Positions 9,399-19,199 of a DNA stretch of 43,011 bases are shown here, piece by piece (position 1 is the stretch's first letter; every line of letters begins with the position of its first letter). Origin of the DNA: Desulfatiglans anilini DSM 4660 (lineage in GTDB: Bacteria; Desulfobacterota; DSM-4660; Desulfatiglandales; Desulfatiglandaceae); contig NZ_AULM01000032.1 of NCBI RefSeq assembly GCF_000422285.1, forward strand, positions 1 through 43,011. The letters run 5' to 3'. The notes beneath the pieces are model-generated. The model had not been told where the DNA came from, made no database searches, and worked only from the letters and a program-made list of their open reading frames with translations. The translations under genes were made by a program, and so were the position numbers.

Positions 9399-9589
9399 AA
9401 CTGGAAACCGATTCGCGGCGGATAGCGCCTGGATGGGCACCCGGTTCGTTCTCGTTCATTGGTGTCCATCCGGAAGTGACATCCCGGCAGAACCCCGCTT
9501 CATATGATTGAATGTATTCAAGACCATTTTTGTCTCGACTCGCGTGGAGCATTTCGAAATAGGGAACTCACAATTCAGGAGGAATCGAT

Positions 9590-9970
9590 ATGGCAAAACA
9601 TTACATTCTGGTGGTTGACGATGATCCCGATCTGGTGGAGACCGTCGCGATGATGCTGGAGAGCAAGGGATGCGAAGTGGGCCGCGCCTATGACGGCGTG
9701 GAAGGCGAGGAGTCCATCAAGCAGCGCCGCCCCGACCTCGTCATCCTGGATGTCATGATGCCGCGGAAGGACGGCTACGTCCTGTGCGCCGAACTCAAAT
9801 CGAAGGACGAGACGAAGGACATCCCGGTGGTGCTTCTGACCGCCGTGGGCGAGGCCGTCCCGACGACGACCTACACGCACCGGGACGGCATGTCCACGGA
9901 GGCGGACGACTACATTCCGAAACCCATCGACACCGAAGGGCTCTGGAAAGTGGTCAGCGGTCTTCTCTAG
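9590..9970 (+). CDS. single-domain response regulator receiver (CheY/DivK type)
   Basis: A 126-residue stand-alone receiver domain with all canonical residues: acidic pocket D10-D12 (VVDDDPD), phospho-acceptor D54 (VILDVMMP), T84 and K111 (YIPKP). It has no output domain. The start is an ATG behind GGAGGAA. The loop after T84 is longer than usual (VGEAVPTTTYTHRDGMSTEAD), a variant often seen in receivers of this kind. A role in phosphorelay or in controlling a partner protein is likely. It is 28 bases upstream of an ACT-like protein gene and downstream of metF. The degenerate receiver at 1190-1567 opens the same gene cluster. Confidence 0.9.
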   Translation: MAKHYILVVDDDPDLVETVAMMLESKGCEVGRAYDGVEGEESIKQRRPDLVILDVMMPRKDGYVLCAELKSKDETKDIPVVLLTAVGEAVPTTTYTHRDGMSTEADDYIPKPIDTEGLWKVVSGLL

Positions 9971-9998
9971 GGATCTTCAACCGGCGGCGGGGAATGGC

Positions 9999-11027
9999 AT
10001 GGGGACCTGCGCCCCCCTATCTCTGGGCGGTTTCAAGATTCTCGACCAGGTCCTGTGGACCCCCTTGGCCGAGAACGGCCTGGATGGATCTCCGGGGCGG
10101 GAGTTCTGCAGCCTGCTCTCGACCCGTGAGGTCAACCTGCCTTTCCTGACCCTGGAACGCTCCGGTCCTCAGACCTGCTGGAACATCGTCTTCGGCTCCC
10201 AGGACGCCTCCCACGCCGGCGCGATCTTCCCCGATCACATCCTCTGCGAAGGGGGGGCCCCCATGCCGGGGGCCGTCCTCTCGCTCTTTCCGCACCGCAA
10301 CGACCCCATCGTCGCCGGAAGGCTCATCCAGGCCTTCGCCCGCGCCGGCATCTGGCCCTATGTGCTGGCGTATTCCCCCTCGGCCCTCTCCGTGGTCGTC
10401 CCGGCAGCAGCCGTTGCGCAGGCGACCGAGGCCATCTTCGGCCCCTTCTGCTTCGGGACCTTCCACACGCCGGTGGACTGGCGCCTCGCCCAGCAGGGGA
10501 AGGAGGCCCTCTTCAAGGAGGTCGTCGCCTCCTTCAGCGAAAAGAGGCCCAAGGTCTACGGCCTGCGCTGGTCCGACAACCTGCGCCTTTTCATCCTGGA
10601 CCTCGAAAAGGCGACCATGCCGCTCGCCGGCCGAATCCTCGAAGCCCTCGCCCCCAGCGGCGGGCCGCTGCATTTTCTCATGTCGAGCCTGTCAGACCCG
10701 GCCTCCCGGACCCGGCTCCTCATCGCCGTCCCGGAGGAGGCCCGGTTCGCATGCTCGGCGGCGATCGGCCGCGGGGCGGATCAGGGGTTTTCGGCGACCA
10801 GCCGCCCCGCCGCCCTGTTCACCATGAACGGCCCACACTTCGGGGACCGCTTCGGGATTACCTCCATCCTGCTTCAGGGGTTCGAGGAGGCCGGCCTCCA
10901 CTTGATTGCCCTCAACTGCTCGGTCGCCTCCATTACGGGGCTCGTTGCCCCCGAAGAGGCCGACCGGGCCGTCTCCGCCATCACTCACTGCTTCGAGGTC
11001 CCCGCGGTCATCAAACTCTCCGCATGA
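9999..11027 (+). CDS. multi-ACT-like regulatory protein, function unknown
   Basis: A 342-residue soluble protein with no catalytic motif recognised. The ATG at 9999 is preceded by GGCGGGGAA. The chain seems to be built of repeated ACT-like units: around residues 88-150 (GAVLSLFPHRNDPIVAGRL, then VVVPAAAVAQATEAIFGPF), around 185-250, and clearest at 270-335 (ALFTMNGPHFGDRFGITSI, then IALNCSVASITGLVAPEEAD). This last unit resembles the ACT pairs of aspartokinases. ACT domains usually bind amino acids or other small ligands and control enzymes allosterically. Being only 28 bases after the receiver gene, it may be co-expressed and work with it. The ACT call is by pattern only. Confidence 0.65.
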   Translation: MGTCAPLSLGGFKILDQVLWTPLAENGLDGSPGREFCSLLSTREVNLPFLTLERSGPQTCWNIVFGSQDASHAGAIFPDHILCEGGAPMPGAVLSLFPHRNDPIVAGRLIQAFARAGIWPYVLAYSPSALSVVVPAAAVAQATEAIFGPFCFGTFHTPVDWRLAQQGKEALFKEVVASFSEKRPKVYGLRWSDNLRLFILDLEKATMPLAGRILEALAPSGGPLHFLMSSLSDPASRTRLLIAVPEEARFACSAAIGRGADQGFSATSRPAALFTMNGPHFGDRFGITSILLQGFEEAGLHLIALNCSVASITGLVAPEEADRAVSAITHCFEVPAVIKLSA

Positions 11028-11156
11028 TGCGTCCTAATAAAATCATTCATTTCTAAATATTACGTTACATTATTTACAAATAACTTTAAGCTAGAGACGT
11101 TCGTTTTCCCCCTCCGGATCATTTCTTCCCCTCGAACCTACCGCGCATCGATCGAT

Positions 11157-11251
11157 GCAGCCTCAACCTCCTCCAGGTACGAATCTTTTCGTGCTGCATC
11201 ATCGCGCCGAGCGCTGCAGCGGCCTCAGCCTCCTCCGGGGGCGGATCCCTT
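11157..11251. repeat. imperfect short direct repeat in intergenic region
   Basis: GCAGCCTCAACCTCCTCC (11157-11174) is echoed about 60 bases later by GCAGCGGCCTCAGCCTCCTCC (from 11216), and each is followed by a similar GGxxCGxATCxxTTC segment. The stretch 11028-11313 begins very AT-rich after the plus-strand operon and separates it from the convergent minus-strand genes. No gene is supported in it. Confidence 0.3.
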
Positions 11252-11313
11252 CAAATACCGCACAGAAATGACCCCACAAAAGCCCGCTCCCGCAGGGCCG
11301 GATCTTTGGCGGA

Positions 11314-12549
11314 CTACTCCTCGACAAAGAGGCACGCGAAGACCTTCGCGTCCGAGAGGATGTCCGGGATCGGGCAGGATTCGTTCGGCTGGTGGGCGGT
11401 GTGCGGCGCTGTGGACCAGACCGCGGCCGGGTAGCCCGCCCGGCGGAAGAAGGCGGCGAAGGTCCCCCCGCCGATCCCCATGGGCCTCGCTTCGCGCCCC
11501 GTAACCCGCAGGACGGCCCGTTCGAGGGCTTTGACCACCGGCGCGTCGACGGGGGTGGCCTCGGTCGCGTCCTGGCGCTGAACCACCTGGATGTCCACCT
11601 TCAGATCCAATTCCTGCGCCACCTTCGCCGCAAGGTCCCCGATCGCCCCGATGACCGTTTCAACCTCGTACACAGGTAGAATACGGCAGTCCATGTAGAA
11701 GACCTGTCTTCCCGGAACGGTATTCACGTTGGGAACGTTGGCCTCGATCTTGGTGCATTCGAAGGTGGATACGGGGGGGCTGAAGAGCTGGTCCTTCTTG
11801 CCGAAACGGGATTTGATCTTGTCGAATGCCGTGATCAGCCGCGCCGCGCCGTACAGGCTGTTGTTGCCCCGATGCGGCGTACTCGCGTGGGTCTGTTTGC
11901 CCGTCACCGTCAACTTCAGCCATAGCATGCTCTTCTCGGCCACCTCGATCATGGTCCCGGTCTCGTTGCCGGCATCCGGTACAACGATCCAGTCCGATTT
12001 CTTGAACAGATCCGAACGTTGGGCCAGGAGCGGAACGAGCCCATACTCGCTTCCAGTCTCTTCGTCCGCCACGATGGCCAACCCCACCTGCCGTGCCAGG
12101 GGTGTGTCCGCCTCGAGGACGGCCTTCAACGCCAGATAAGAGCTGACGATCCCGTGCTGATTGTCTTCGACCCCACGCCCGATTACCCGGTCCTCCTCGA
12201 TCACCACCTTGTAGGGGTCACTCTGCCACAGGTTCGGATCCCCCGGTGGAACGATGTCCGCGTGGCTGAGGATCCAGACGGCGGGAGCCTCCGAGGCCTC
12301 GCCCCAGCGGGCGACGAGATTGGGGCGGTACCCCGCCGGCACCCGGGAGTCGATGGCATGGAACTCCTCGATCACCGTCGGGTTCAACTCCTTCAGCAGG
12401 GTCTTCACATAGGCGATCTTTTCGTGCTCGCCAGTGCCGCCGTTTTCGGGTCCGAGCGCCACCCGGGCCGTCAGCTCGGTCTGGAGCTGGATGACGTCCA
12501 GCGTGCAGGCATCGATGCGGGCGAAGATCTGGTCCAAATGGTTCATCAT
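11314..12549 (-). CDS. M20 family metallopeptidase (ArgE/DapE-like)
   Basis: A 411-residue cytosolic zinc hydrolase of the M20 (DapE/ArgE/CPG2) clan, acting on amide or peptide bonds of small substrates. The metal site is visible: ILSHADIVPPGD (His and the following Asp), GRGVEDNQ (bridging Asp), VADEETGSE (catalytic and metal Glu), VPDAGNE (Asp) and a C-terminal APHTAHQPNE His. The ATG at 12549 is preceded by a purine-rich GGAGGAGG with a ten-base spacing. It is the last gene of a minus-strand run with glmS and the acyltransferase, 25 bases after the latter. The exact substrate cannot be inferred. Confidence 0.88.
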   Translation of the reverse strand: MMNHLDQIFARIDACTLDVIQLQTELTARVALGPENGGTGEHEKIAYVKTLLKELNPTVIEEFHAIDSRVPAGYRPNLVARWGEASEAPAVWILSHADIVPPGDPNLWQSDPYKVVIEEDRVIGRGVEDNQHGIVSSYLALKAVLEADTPLARQVGLAIVADEETGSEYGLVPLLAQRSDLFKKSDWIVVPDAGNETGTMIEVAEKSMLWLKLTVTGKQTHASTPHRGNNSLYGAARLITAFDKIKSRFGKKDQLFSPPVSTFECTKIEANVPNVNTVPGRQVFYMDCRILPVYEVETVIGAIGDLAAKVAQELDLKVDIQVVQRQDATEATPVDAPVVKALERAVLRVTGREARPMGIGGGTFAAFFRRAGYPAAVWSTAPHTAHQPNESCPIPDILSDAKVFACLFVEE

Positions 12550-12574
12550 TCCTTTCTTTCCTCCTCCTTGCATT

Positions 12575-13288
12575 TCAGGGATGGGGCGCAGGCGGGGCGT
12601 CGAGGCCCGAGAGCAGCGCGATGCGATGCATGATCTCCTGCATGAGGGAATCGATGGCGGGGAAAGGCGGCTGCAGCGGAGGTCCGAAACGAACCGCCAC
12701 GCGGGTTCGCCGCCCCGTCGGGGTGTACTCGAAGCCGGCCGGCACGATGGGCACCTCCAGCCGGCCCAGCACGAGGCGCACCATGCCGCTCAGGCCCGGC
12801 CCCATGCACTGCGGATAGTAGGTCCCTTCCGGAAAGACCACCACCCCCTCGCCGCTCTGAAGAAATCCGACCAGGCGCTTCAGATAGCGGCGGCTCTCCA
12901 GCGGGCGCTGCCGGTTGAGCGGCACGCCCCCGAGGGAACGCAGCACCCAGCTCCCGACCGGGTGCGAAAAGAGCTCGACCTTGGCGACATAGTAAAGCGC
13001 CTTGGGCGTGCTCAGGCCGAGCAGCGGGATGTCCTCCCAGCGCTGGTGCTTGGCCAGGAGCAGAAACGGCCCCTCCCCCGGCACATGGTGCGTTCCCTCG
13101 ACCTCGAGGTCGAAAAAAGGACGGAGGCTCAGCGCGGCAAACGCACGGGCAAACCGGCAAAACCCCTCCCTCCGACGGCAGAGGATCTCTCTCTCGGCTT
13201 TGCGGCGAAGCTCGACGGCATCGCCGCACCCCGCCGGCCCGGAGCGGTCGCTCCCCCGCCCGGCAAGGCTCTTGCGCCGCTCATTCAA
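12575..13288 (-). CDS. plsC: 1-acyl-sn-glycerol-3-phosphate acyltransferase family protein
   Basis: A 237-residue acyltransferase of the PlsC/LPLAT family, which transfers an acyl chain to lysophosphatidate at the membrane. All four family blocks are present: KHQRWED (catalytic H-x4-D), GGVPLNRQ, VFPEGTYYP and VPIVPAGFEYT. The probable start is the TTG at 13288, which overlaps the end of glmS by 8 bases. No in-frame ATG occurs before the conserved blocks, and an ATG seen one base out of phase does not encode the family. The overlap implies coupling to glmS. The exact acyl acceptor is unproven, and close relatives act on other lysophospholipids. Confidence 0.85.
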   Translation of the reverse strand: MNERRKSLAGRGSDRSGPAGCGDAVELRRKAEREILCRRREGFCRFARAFAALSLRPFFDLEVEGTHHVPGEGPFLLLAKHQRWEDIPLLGLSTPKALYYVAKVELFSHPVGSWVLRSLGGVPLNRQRPLESRRYLKRLVGFLQSGEGVVVFPEGTYYPQCMGPGLSGMVRLVLGRLEVPIVPAGFEYTPTGRRTRVAVRFGPPLQPPFPAIDSLMQEIMHRIALLSGLDAPPAPHP

Positions 13289-15107
13289 CCGTCACGCTCT
13301 TGGCCAGGTTCCGCGGCTGATCGATGTCCCGGTTCAGGAACTTCGCGCAGTAATAGGCAAGCAACTGACAGGGGATGACCGTCAGGAGGGGGTTCAGGAA
13401 AGAGAGCGTCGGCGGGACCTCGATCACCTCGTCGACCAGTTCACGGATCTTCGCATCGCCTTGCGTCGCGATGGCGATGACGGGGCCTCTGCGGCTCTTC
13501 ACCTCCTGGATGTTGCTGATCATCTTCTCGTACATGTCGTCCTGGGGGACGATCGCCACCGTCGGCATCTCGGGGTTCACCAGGGCAATCGGCCCGTGCT
13601 TCATTTCCCCTGCCGGATACCCCTCGGCATGGATGTAGGAAATCTCCTTCAGCTTGAGCGCCCCTTCCATCGCGATCGGGTAGTTGTACTTCCGGCCGAG
13701 GAAAAGCCAGTTCGAGCAGTGATAGTAGTTCTCGGCAATGGCCTCGATATGGTTCGCCTGGGCGAAGATCGCCTTGATCTGTTCCGGCACCTGCTTGAGA
13801 GCCCGAATCGCCTCCACGCCGTCGGTAAGCGAAAGATTCTGATGACGCCCCAGCAGCAGCGCCAGGAGGGTCAGGATCGTCAACTGCGAAGTGAAGATCT
13901 TCGTCGACGCCACCCCGATCTCCGGGCCGGCGTGATTGTAAACGCCGGCGTCGGTCTCGCGGGCGATGGAACTCCCCACGACGTTGACGATCCCGAGGAG
14001 CGAGGCGCCTTTGCGCTTGGCCTCCTTGATGGCGGCCAGGGTGTCGGCCGTTTCGCCGGACTGGCTCAAGGCCAGGATGAAGGTGTTGTGCGGGAAGTTC
14101 AGCTTACGGTAGCGGAACTCGGAGGCGAGTTCCACCTGCACGTCGATCTCCGTGAGCTTCTCGAAGACATAGCGTCCTACGCAGCCGGCGTAAAAGGAGG
14201 TGCCGCAGGCCACGATCACCAGATGCCGGCAGTCCTTCAGGCGGTCCCACACAGGCATGATGCCGCCCAGCTTGGGCACCCCTTCGGCCGGCTCGAGCCT
14301 GCCGCGCATGGCGTTTTCGATGGTGTTGGGCTGTTCGTAGATCTCCTTTAGCATGAAGTGCGGAAAGCCGCTCAACTCGATGTCTTCGCCCCGCCACTCC
14401 ACCGTCTCGACATCCCTTTTGACGCTGACCGCCTGCGCCGTGGAGATCGACACGTCGTCCTTGGTGAGGACCGCCAGCTCGTTGTCCTGCAGGTGGATGA
14501 CCTGGTTGGTGTAGCGCACCATGGCGGAGACATCGGAGGCCGCGAAACGACTCCCGTCGCTGAGGCCGATGATCAGCGGGCTCCCGCGCCTCGCGACGAC
14601 GACTCTCCCCGGCTCGTTGCGGTGGATCACTGCAATCCCGAAGGTTCCCTCCACCTGCCCCATCGTCTTGCGGACCGCCTCGCTCAGGCTGCCGTCGTAA
14701 TAATGCGCAATCAGGTGCGCGAGCACCTCGGTGTCGGTCTCCGACCGGAAATGCACGCCCTCCTGCTGGAGCCTTTTGCGCAGGGTGTGATAGTTCTCGA
14801 TGATCCCGTTGTGGATGACGAAGACATTCTCTTTCTCGTCCCGGTGCGGATGGGCGTTTTCCTCCGTCGGCGCCCCGTGGGTGGCCCAGCGCGTGTGCGC
14901 GATGCCGCTCTCACCGGTGATGTCGAGTCCGGCGAGCTTCTTCTCCAACTCCACGATCTTCCCCACCGCCCGGTGGCAGGCGATCTGGTTGCCGTGCTGC
15001 ACCGCAATCCCGGCCGAGTCGTACCCGCGGTACTCCAACTGCTTCAGCCCCTCGATCAGGACCGACTTCGTGTCCCGCGGCCCGACATAACAGACGATTC
15101 CACACAT
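13281..15107 (-). CDS. glmS: glutamine-fructose-6-phosphate aminotransferase (isomerizing)
   Basis: A 608-residue enzyme making glucosamine-6-phosphate from fructose-6-phosphate and glutamine, the entry step to UDP-GlcNAc for peptidoglycan and LPS. The N-terminal glutaminase domain begins MCGIVCYVG with nucleophile Cys2, followed by EYRGYDSAGIAV and HTRWATHG. Two SIS isomerase domains follow (ACGTSFYAG, LSQSGETADT, EGYPAGEMKHGPIALV), and the protein ends LAKSVTVE. The length is that of the family. The start follows AAGAGGAAC. Its end overlaps the PlsC-like gene. No glmS ribozyme was recognised upstream. Confidence 0.97.
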   Translation of the reverse strand: MCGIVCYVGPRDTKSVLIEGLKQLEYRGYDSAGIAVQHGNQIACHRAVGKIVELEKKLAGLDITGESGIAHTRWATHGAPTEENAHPHRDEKENVFVIHNGIIENYHTLRKRLQQEGVHFRSETDTEVLAHLIAHYYDGSLSEAVRKTMGQVEGTFGIAVIHRNEPGRVVVARRGSPLIIGLSDGSRFAASDVSAMVRYTNQVIHLQDNELAVLTKDDVSISTAQAVSVKRDVETVEWRGEDIELSGFPHFMLKEIYEQPNTIENAMRGRLEPAEGVPKLGGIMPVWDRLKDCRHLVIVACGTSFYAGCVGRYVFEKLTEIDVQVELASEFRYRKLNFPHNTFILALSQSGETADTLAAIKEAKRKGASLLGIVNVVGSSIARETDAGVYNHAGPEIGVASTKIFTSQLTILTLLALLLGRHQNLSLTDGVEAIRALKQVPEQIKAIFAQANHIEAIAENYYHCSNWLFLGRKYNYPIAMEGALKLKEISYIHAEGYPAGEMKHGPIALVNPEMPTVAIVPQDDMYEKMISNIQEVKSRRGPVIAIATQGDAKIRELVDEVIEVPPTLSFLNPLLTVIPCQLLAYYCAKFLNRDIDQPRNLAKSVTVE

Positions 15108-15259
15108 AGTTCCTCTTTTGAATTCAACGTTTTACGCTTCAGATTTCAGGCCTCGATGCTCACCGCCGCGGTTCGCAGACGGTCGCACGCACAAGGGAGC
15201 GGCCCTGTTTCAGGAACCGAAACCAGATGGCATTCAGATTATTGAAGCGAAGAGCTCAA

Positions 15260-15283
15260 CCCTCGGCGCATCGAATCCGAGGG
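15260..15283 (-). terminator. possible terminator hairpin after the serS-PBP genes
   Basis: CCCTCGG (15260-15266) pairs with CCGAGGG (15277-15283) around a ten-base loop, in the gap between the PBP gene and glmS. On the minus strand only a weak T-rich segment follows, so a terminator role for the serS-PBP unit is tentative. Confidence 0.3.
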
Positions 15284-15399
15284 CTCAACACCGCCGCTTT
15301 CACTCAAGCCTTTCGCGATGCGGGACGGATCCCGGCGACGTCACCCAGTTCATCCGGTAACTTCGCCGAATCATTCCAGCCAGGCCCTCCGTCCTGCAT

Positions 15400-16749
15400 T
15401 CAAAAGACACAATCATCCAGGATCAACCGGCCCAGTTCGGGGGCGCGGATGCCGAGCCTTTCCCCGTGCATCCCCATCACGGCCACGCAGACCCCCTCTT
15501 TCCGGTCCGGATCGATGACATAAGCACTCAGCCAGTCGATCTTGTGGGTGTTCGTCGGGTCGTTGATGGTCCCGGTTTTGGCCCCGATCTCCATCGTGTC
15601 GAAGGGTTTTTTCCGTGTGAGGCGTTTGAGCGTCCTCCGGCAGGTCCCGCCCTTGACCGTTTCCTGCATCATGACCCGCAGCTTCCGGGCAGTCGCGGCC
15701 CCTACTGGCCTGGCCATCACGGCGGGCTCGGCCTTGTAGAGGGTGCGGCCGGAGTCGTCCTTCACCTCCTCCACCAGCCAAGGCACCATCATGACCCCGC
15801 CGTTGGCGACGGCCGAGGAAAAAAGCGCTCCGTGAAGCGGTGATATCAGCGTCCGCTTGTTGAATCCGGATGCGATCTCCGCCAGGCCGAACGCCGTCTG
15901 CGGCACCTCGATCCGGCTCTCCTCCAGCGGCAGATCGAACGGGATCGGATGGTTGAACATGAAGCGTGCGGCAAAGTCCTGCAGCAGGTCCTGCCCCAGG
16001 GTGAAGCTCCCGAGCTTTCCGAAGACCGGGTTGATCGATAGTCCGAAGGCCTCCTTCAGCGCCACCTGGTGCGTGTAACGGGTCCGCTTGTCGTTCAACT
16101 GGCTTTTGTAGAGGGTGTAGCGCCCGCCGTTGTAATAGAGAGGACTGTCGGGCGACAAGCCCGCCCCCTCGACCGCGGCGGCGGCGGCAACGATCTTGAA
16201 CAGGCTCGCGGCCGGAAAGTCCGCCTGCAGGCAGACTTCGTTCCCTTTGCCGTTCTGGTCGTACCCCGCGAGGGCGAGGATGCGCCCGCTGAACGGGTCC
16301 ATGACCACCGCCGCCGACCGGATGGTCTGGGACCGTTGGAGGAGCCCCGCAACGGCCGACTGAATCGTCGCGTCGATGCCAGTCTTCACCGTCAGGGGCT
16401 TTCCCGCGTAATGAACGACGCGGCCGCTTTCACCCGCGTAGAGCAGGGGGTCGAAGTCCTTCAGGATCGGCCACAGATCCTCCCGCGTCCGGATGATCCC
16501 TTCCCAGGCCGTCTTGAACGGCTTCGGAGCGGGCGCCCGCTTCTGATCGGCCTCTTTCGGCTCCGAGCGCCATTCCGAAATCATCGACCCGACGAGCAGT
16601 GCGACCGCCAGCAGAGCAAACACCCCGCCGGCGCAGACGAAAAGAATCGACAGACGGTCCGGGGCCAGGACCCGCCATTTTTCTCTGCGCAGGCCGCGCT
16701 GGTAGTCCCGCCACCATTCACCTTTGAATCGATTCGACATGGCCTTCAT
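15400..16749 (-). CDS. compact penicillin-binding transpeptidase-like protein
   Basis: A protein of up to 449 residues with one N-terminal transmembrane helix (about residues 33-55) and a periplasmic penicillin-binding transpeptidase domain that cross-links peptidoglycan. The three active-site motifs are present and in order: SLFK (SxxK, in PAASLFKIV), SIN (SxN, in [10 protein letters not shown]) and KTG (in GAKTGTIND). The chain is shorter than PBP2 or FtsI because the usual N-terminal dimerisation domain is reduced to roughly 100 residues. The start overlaps the end of serS by about 30 bases; ATGs at 16749 and 16740 both lack a well-placed ribosome binding site, so translation may be coupled to serS. 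It could equally be a specialised or regulatory PBP. Confidence 0.85.
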   Translation of the reverse strand: MKAMSNRFKGEWWRDYQRGLRREKWRVLAPDRLSILFVCAGGVFALLAVALLVGSMISEWRSEPKEADQKRAPAPKPFKTAWEGIIRTREDLWPILKDFDPLLYAGESGRVVHYAGKPLTVKTGIDATIQSAVAGLLQRSQTIRSAAVVMDPFSGRILALAGYDQNGKGNEVCLQADFPAASLFKIVAAAAAVEGAGLSPDSPLYYNGGRYTLYKSQLNDKRTRYTHQVALKEAFGLSINPVFGKLGSFTLGQDLLQDFAARFMFNHPIPFDLPLEESRIEVPQTAFGLAEIASGFNKRTLISPLHGALFSSAVANGGVMMVPWLVEEVKDDSGRTLYKAEPAVMARPVGAATARKLRVMMQETVKGGTCRRTLKRLTRKKPFDTMEIGAKTGTINDPTNTHKIDWLSAYVIDPDRKEGVCVAVMGMHGERLGIRAPELGRLILDDCVF

Positions 16750-18022
16750 CGGCTGAGAGATGGCTGCGTCCTCCCATATAAGATTTCAAGACATCGGGGA
16801 TCCGCACCGTCCCGTCAGCCTGCTGGTGGTTTTCCAGGATGGCGACGAAGGTCCTCCCCACGGCCAGGCCGGACCCGTTGAGGGTGTGCACCAGGGTCGT
16901 CCCCTTCTGCCCCCTGGTCTTGAAGCGGATATTGGCCCGCCGGGCCTGAAAATCCGTAAACGTGCTGCAGGAAGAGATCTCCCGGTAGAGGCCCTGCCCG
17001 GGCAGCCAGACCTCGATATCGTAGGTCTTGGCCGCGGAGAACCCGAGATCGCCCGTGCACAGCGTCACCACCCGGTAGGGAAGCTCCAGCCGCTGCAGGA
17101 TGTCTTCGGCATCCCGGGTCAACCGCTCGAGCTCCTCCTCCGATTCCTCGGGGCGGGTGAACTTCACGAGCTCCACCTTGTTGAACTGATGCTGCCGGAT
17201 CAGTCCACGGGTATCCTTGCCGTGGGAGCCCGCCTCCGAGCGGAAACACGGCGTGTAGGCAACGTAGCGGCGCGGCAGCTCCTCCGCGTCCAGGATCTCC
17301 TCCCGGTGGATATTGGTCACCGGCACCTCGGCGGTCGGGATCAGGTACAGGTCCCAGTCCTGGATCCGGAACAGATCCTCCGCGAACTTCGGGAGCTGCC
17401 CCGTCCCCGTCATGGAGGCGCTGTTCACGAGGAACGGCGGCAGGATCTCCGTATAGCCATGCTCCTGCGTGTGGACATCCAGCATGAAGTTGATGAGCGC
17501 CCGCTCGAGCCGGGCGCCTGCACCGCGGTAGAGCGCGAAGCGTGAACCCGAAATCTTGGCCGCGCAAGGGAGATCCAGGATGCCCAGGGCCTCGCCGATA
17601 TCCCAGTGCGCTTTGGGCTCGAAGGCCGTCCCCCCGGCCTCACCCCACGTCCTCACAACGGGGTTGTCGCGCTCATCGCGTCCGACCGGAACGCTCGGCA
17701 GCGGCATGTTGGGGATGACCATCAACAGGCGGTCCAAATCCTCCATGATCGAGGTGAGCGCCTTCTCCTTCTCCTTGATCCGCGTAGAGACCTCCCGCAT
17801 CTGCTCTATCCGATCGGTGGCATCCTCGCGCCGCTTCTTCATCGCCGCGATCTCTTCGCTCACCTGATTGCGCCGGCAGCGCAGGTCTTCGAGCAGGGTG
17901 AGGCCCTCCCGGCGCTCCTGATCCAGCCGTTCGAACATATCCAGATCGAGATCGTTGTGCCTCTTCTGAAGCATCTCCCGAACGCCGTCGAAATTGGCCC
18001 GTACAAATTTTAGATCCAACAT
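16718..18022 (-). CDS. serS: serine-tRNA ligase
   Basis: A 434-residue class II aminoacyl-tRNA synthetase charging tRNA-Ser, and tRNA-Sec as the first step of selenocysteine formation. The N-terminal antiparallel coiled coil (about residues 30-100, rich in Glu, Arg and Lys) binds the long variable arm. The catalytic core includes [31 protein letters not shown] (motif 2), [11 protein letters not shown] and [11 protein letters not shown] (motif 3). The start follows GGAGGAA. The 3' end overlaps the PBP-like gene. Given at least two selenoproteins in the window, the enzyme also feeds the Sec pathway, although selA/B/C/D are not here. Confidence 0.97.
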   Translation of the reverse strand: MLDLKFVRANFDGVREMLQKRHNDLDLDMFERLDQERREGLTLLEDLRCRRNQVSEEIAAMKKRREDATDRIEQMREVSTRIKEKEKALTSIMEDLDRLLMVIPNMPLPSVPVGRDERDNPVVRTWGEAGGTAFEPKAHWDIGEALGILDLPCAAKISGSRFALYRGAGARLERALINFMLDVHTQEHGYTEILPPFLVNSASMTGTGQLPKFAEDLFRIQDWDLYLIPTAEVPVTNIHREEILDAEELPRRYVAYTPCFRSEAGSHGKDTRGLIRQHQFNKVELVKFTRPEESEEELERLTRDAEDILQRLELPYRVVTLCTGDLGFSAAKTYDIEVWLPGQGLYREISSCSTFTDFQARRANIRFKTRGQKGTTLVHTLNGSGLAVGRTFVAILENHQQADGTVRIPDVLKSYMGGRSHLSADEGHVESIQR

Positions 18023-18178
18023 GATTCATTCCTCCGGGGACCCCCCCTGAACAAAAGCGCAGCACCGGTTCTCACCACCGGGAGGCCGCGCCCCTTCATC
18101 CATCATGGCTTGCCGGGCGCTCCCCTTCCCAGACCCGCCGGTCCTCGCCGGCCCGCGCCGCCCGCCGACGAGGACCCG

Positions 18179-18958
18179 TTACACCGTTTCTTCCCAATCC
18201 AGTTCGACACAGTAAGGGAAGTGATCCGAGGGATAAGACCCGTTGCCGGACCGGTCCCTCAGGATGCGGGCGTGTGAAGCGTGAAGCGGCTTCCCCACCA
18301 GGATCCAGTCGATTCTTCCAACCTGCGGAACGCCCGTGAAACCATGGTGCGTGAAGCTCTTTTCGCCCCCGTCCAGGCCGAGATCCTCCCAGCTGTCGCT
18401 GAGCCCGGTGGTGGGGGCGGTCAGGATCCGGTGCACATCGGACCCGGGGGCGTCGTTGAAATCCCCCAGGAGCACCACGGGCGGTGTCTGTCCGCCGACC
18501 CACTCGGCGAGGATGCGGGCCTGCCGGCTGCGCGCCTCGGTGCCGATGTGGTCCAGGTGGGTCACCGCTGCCGTGAGTGAACGGTCGTCTTGACGCACCC
18601 TGAGCCTCGCCCAGCTCATCATTCGGGGGAAAGCGCTGTCCCAGTCCTTGCTCCGATGCACCGCCGGCGTCTTCGAGAGCCAGAATTCCCCGCCGCCGAG
18701 GAGATCGAAGGCATCCAACCGGTAGAACAGCGTGGGATACTGGCAGGTGTCATCCCAGAAGCGGCCGGGGGCGTGCAGCCGATATCCGGAGAGACCCTCT
18801 TCCAGGAATCGCAACTGCGAGGGCAGCCCCTCCTGCGTGCCAAGCAGATGGGGGCGATACCGTTGGATCAGCGCCGCCACCTCGGAACGCCGGTTTGCCC
18901 AAGCATTCAGGCCGTCCCTGTGGTTTTCGAAGCGCAGGTTGAACGTCATGACGTGCAA
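18179..18958 (-). CDS. endonuclease/exonuclease/phosphatase (EEP) family protein
   Basis: A hydrolase of about 259 residues with the DNase I-like EEP fold, which cleaves phosphodiester or phosphomonoester bonds with Mg2+. Diagnostic motifs are TFNLRFEN at the N-terminus, GTQEG (metal Glu), LGDFNDAPGS (catalytic Asp/Asn), GRIDWILVG and PSDHFPY (catalytic His). The probable start is the TTG at 18958, eleven bases after GGGAGG; the ATG at 18949 is the alternative. The protein appears cytosolic. Sequence similarity alone cannot say whether the substrate is a nucleic acid, a sugar phosphate or a lipid. It is transcribed toward serS with a 156-base gap. Confidence 0.85.
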   Translation of the reverse strand: MHVMTFNLRFENHRDGLNAWANRRSEVAALIQRYRPHLLGTQEGLPSQLRFLEEGLSGYRLHAPGRFWDDTCQYPTLFYRLDAFDLLGGGEFWLSKTPAVHRSKDWDSAFPRMMSWARLRVRQDDRSLTAAVTHLDHIGTEARSRQARILAEWVGGQTPPVVLLGDFNDAPGSDVHRILTAPTTGLSDSWEDLGLDGGEKSFTHHGFTGVPQVGRIDWILVGKPLHASHARILRDRSGNGSYPSDHFPYCVELDWEETV

Positions 18959-19199
18959 TGCAGCGTGTACCTCCCATTCGATCGCCGCGACGAGCGGACG
19001 CACCCCGCCACCAGCCGAAATGCGCGCCGGCGTGCGCCATCTTTCGGACTGGAACAGAATCTGGGTATCATTGCAGATTGCTGATGACTTGGCAATGCTT
19101 CAGATAACAGATTTTACGCCAGCCGGACAAGCCGATCAACGCGGCGGAGCCACCGGCCGGAGCGGGGCAGACCAGCCTCCGGGCGCAGGCCGGCCGGCG

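Noticed and set aside
9400-9520. Possible fourth MITE copy (TGTCCATCCGGAAGTGACAT near 9463)
   Set aside because: Only one end resembles the element; no interior similarity or opposite end could be found.
15108-15399. A glmS ribozyme or other riboswitch upstream of glmS
   Set aside because: No recognisable ribozyme core is present, and this control is typical of Gram-positive bacteria; only a simple hairpin was seen.
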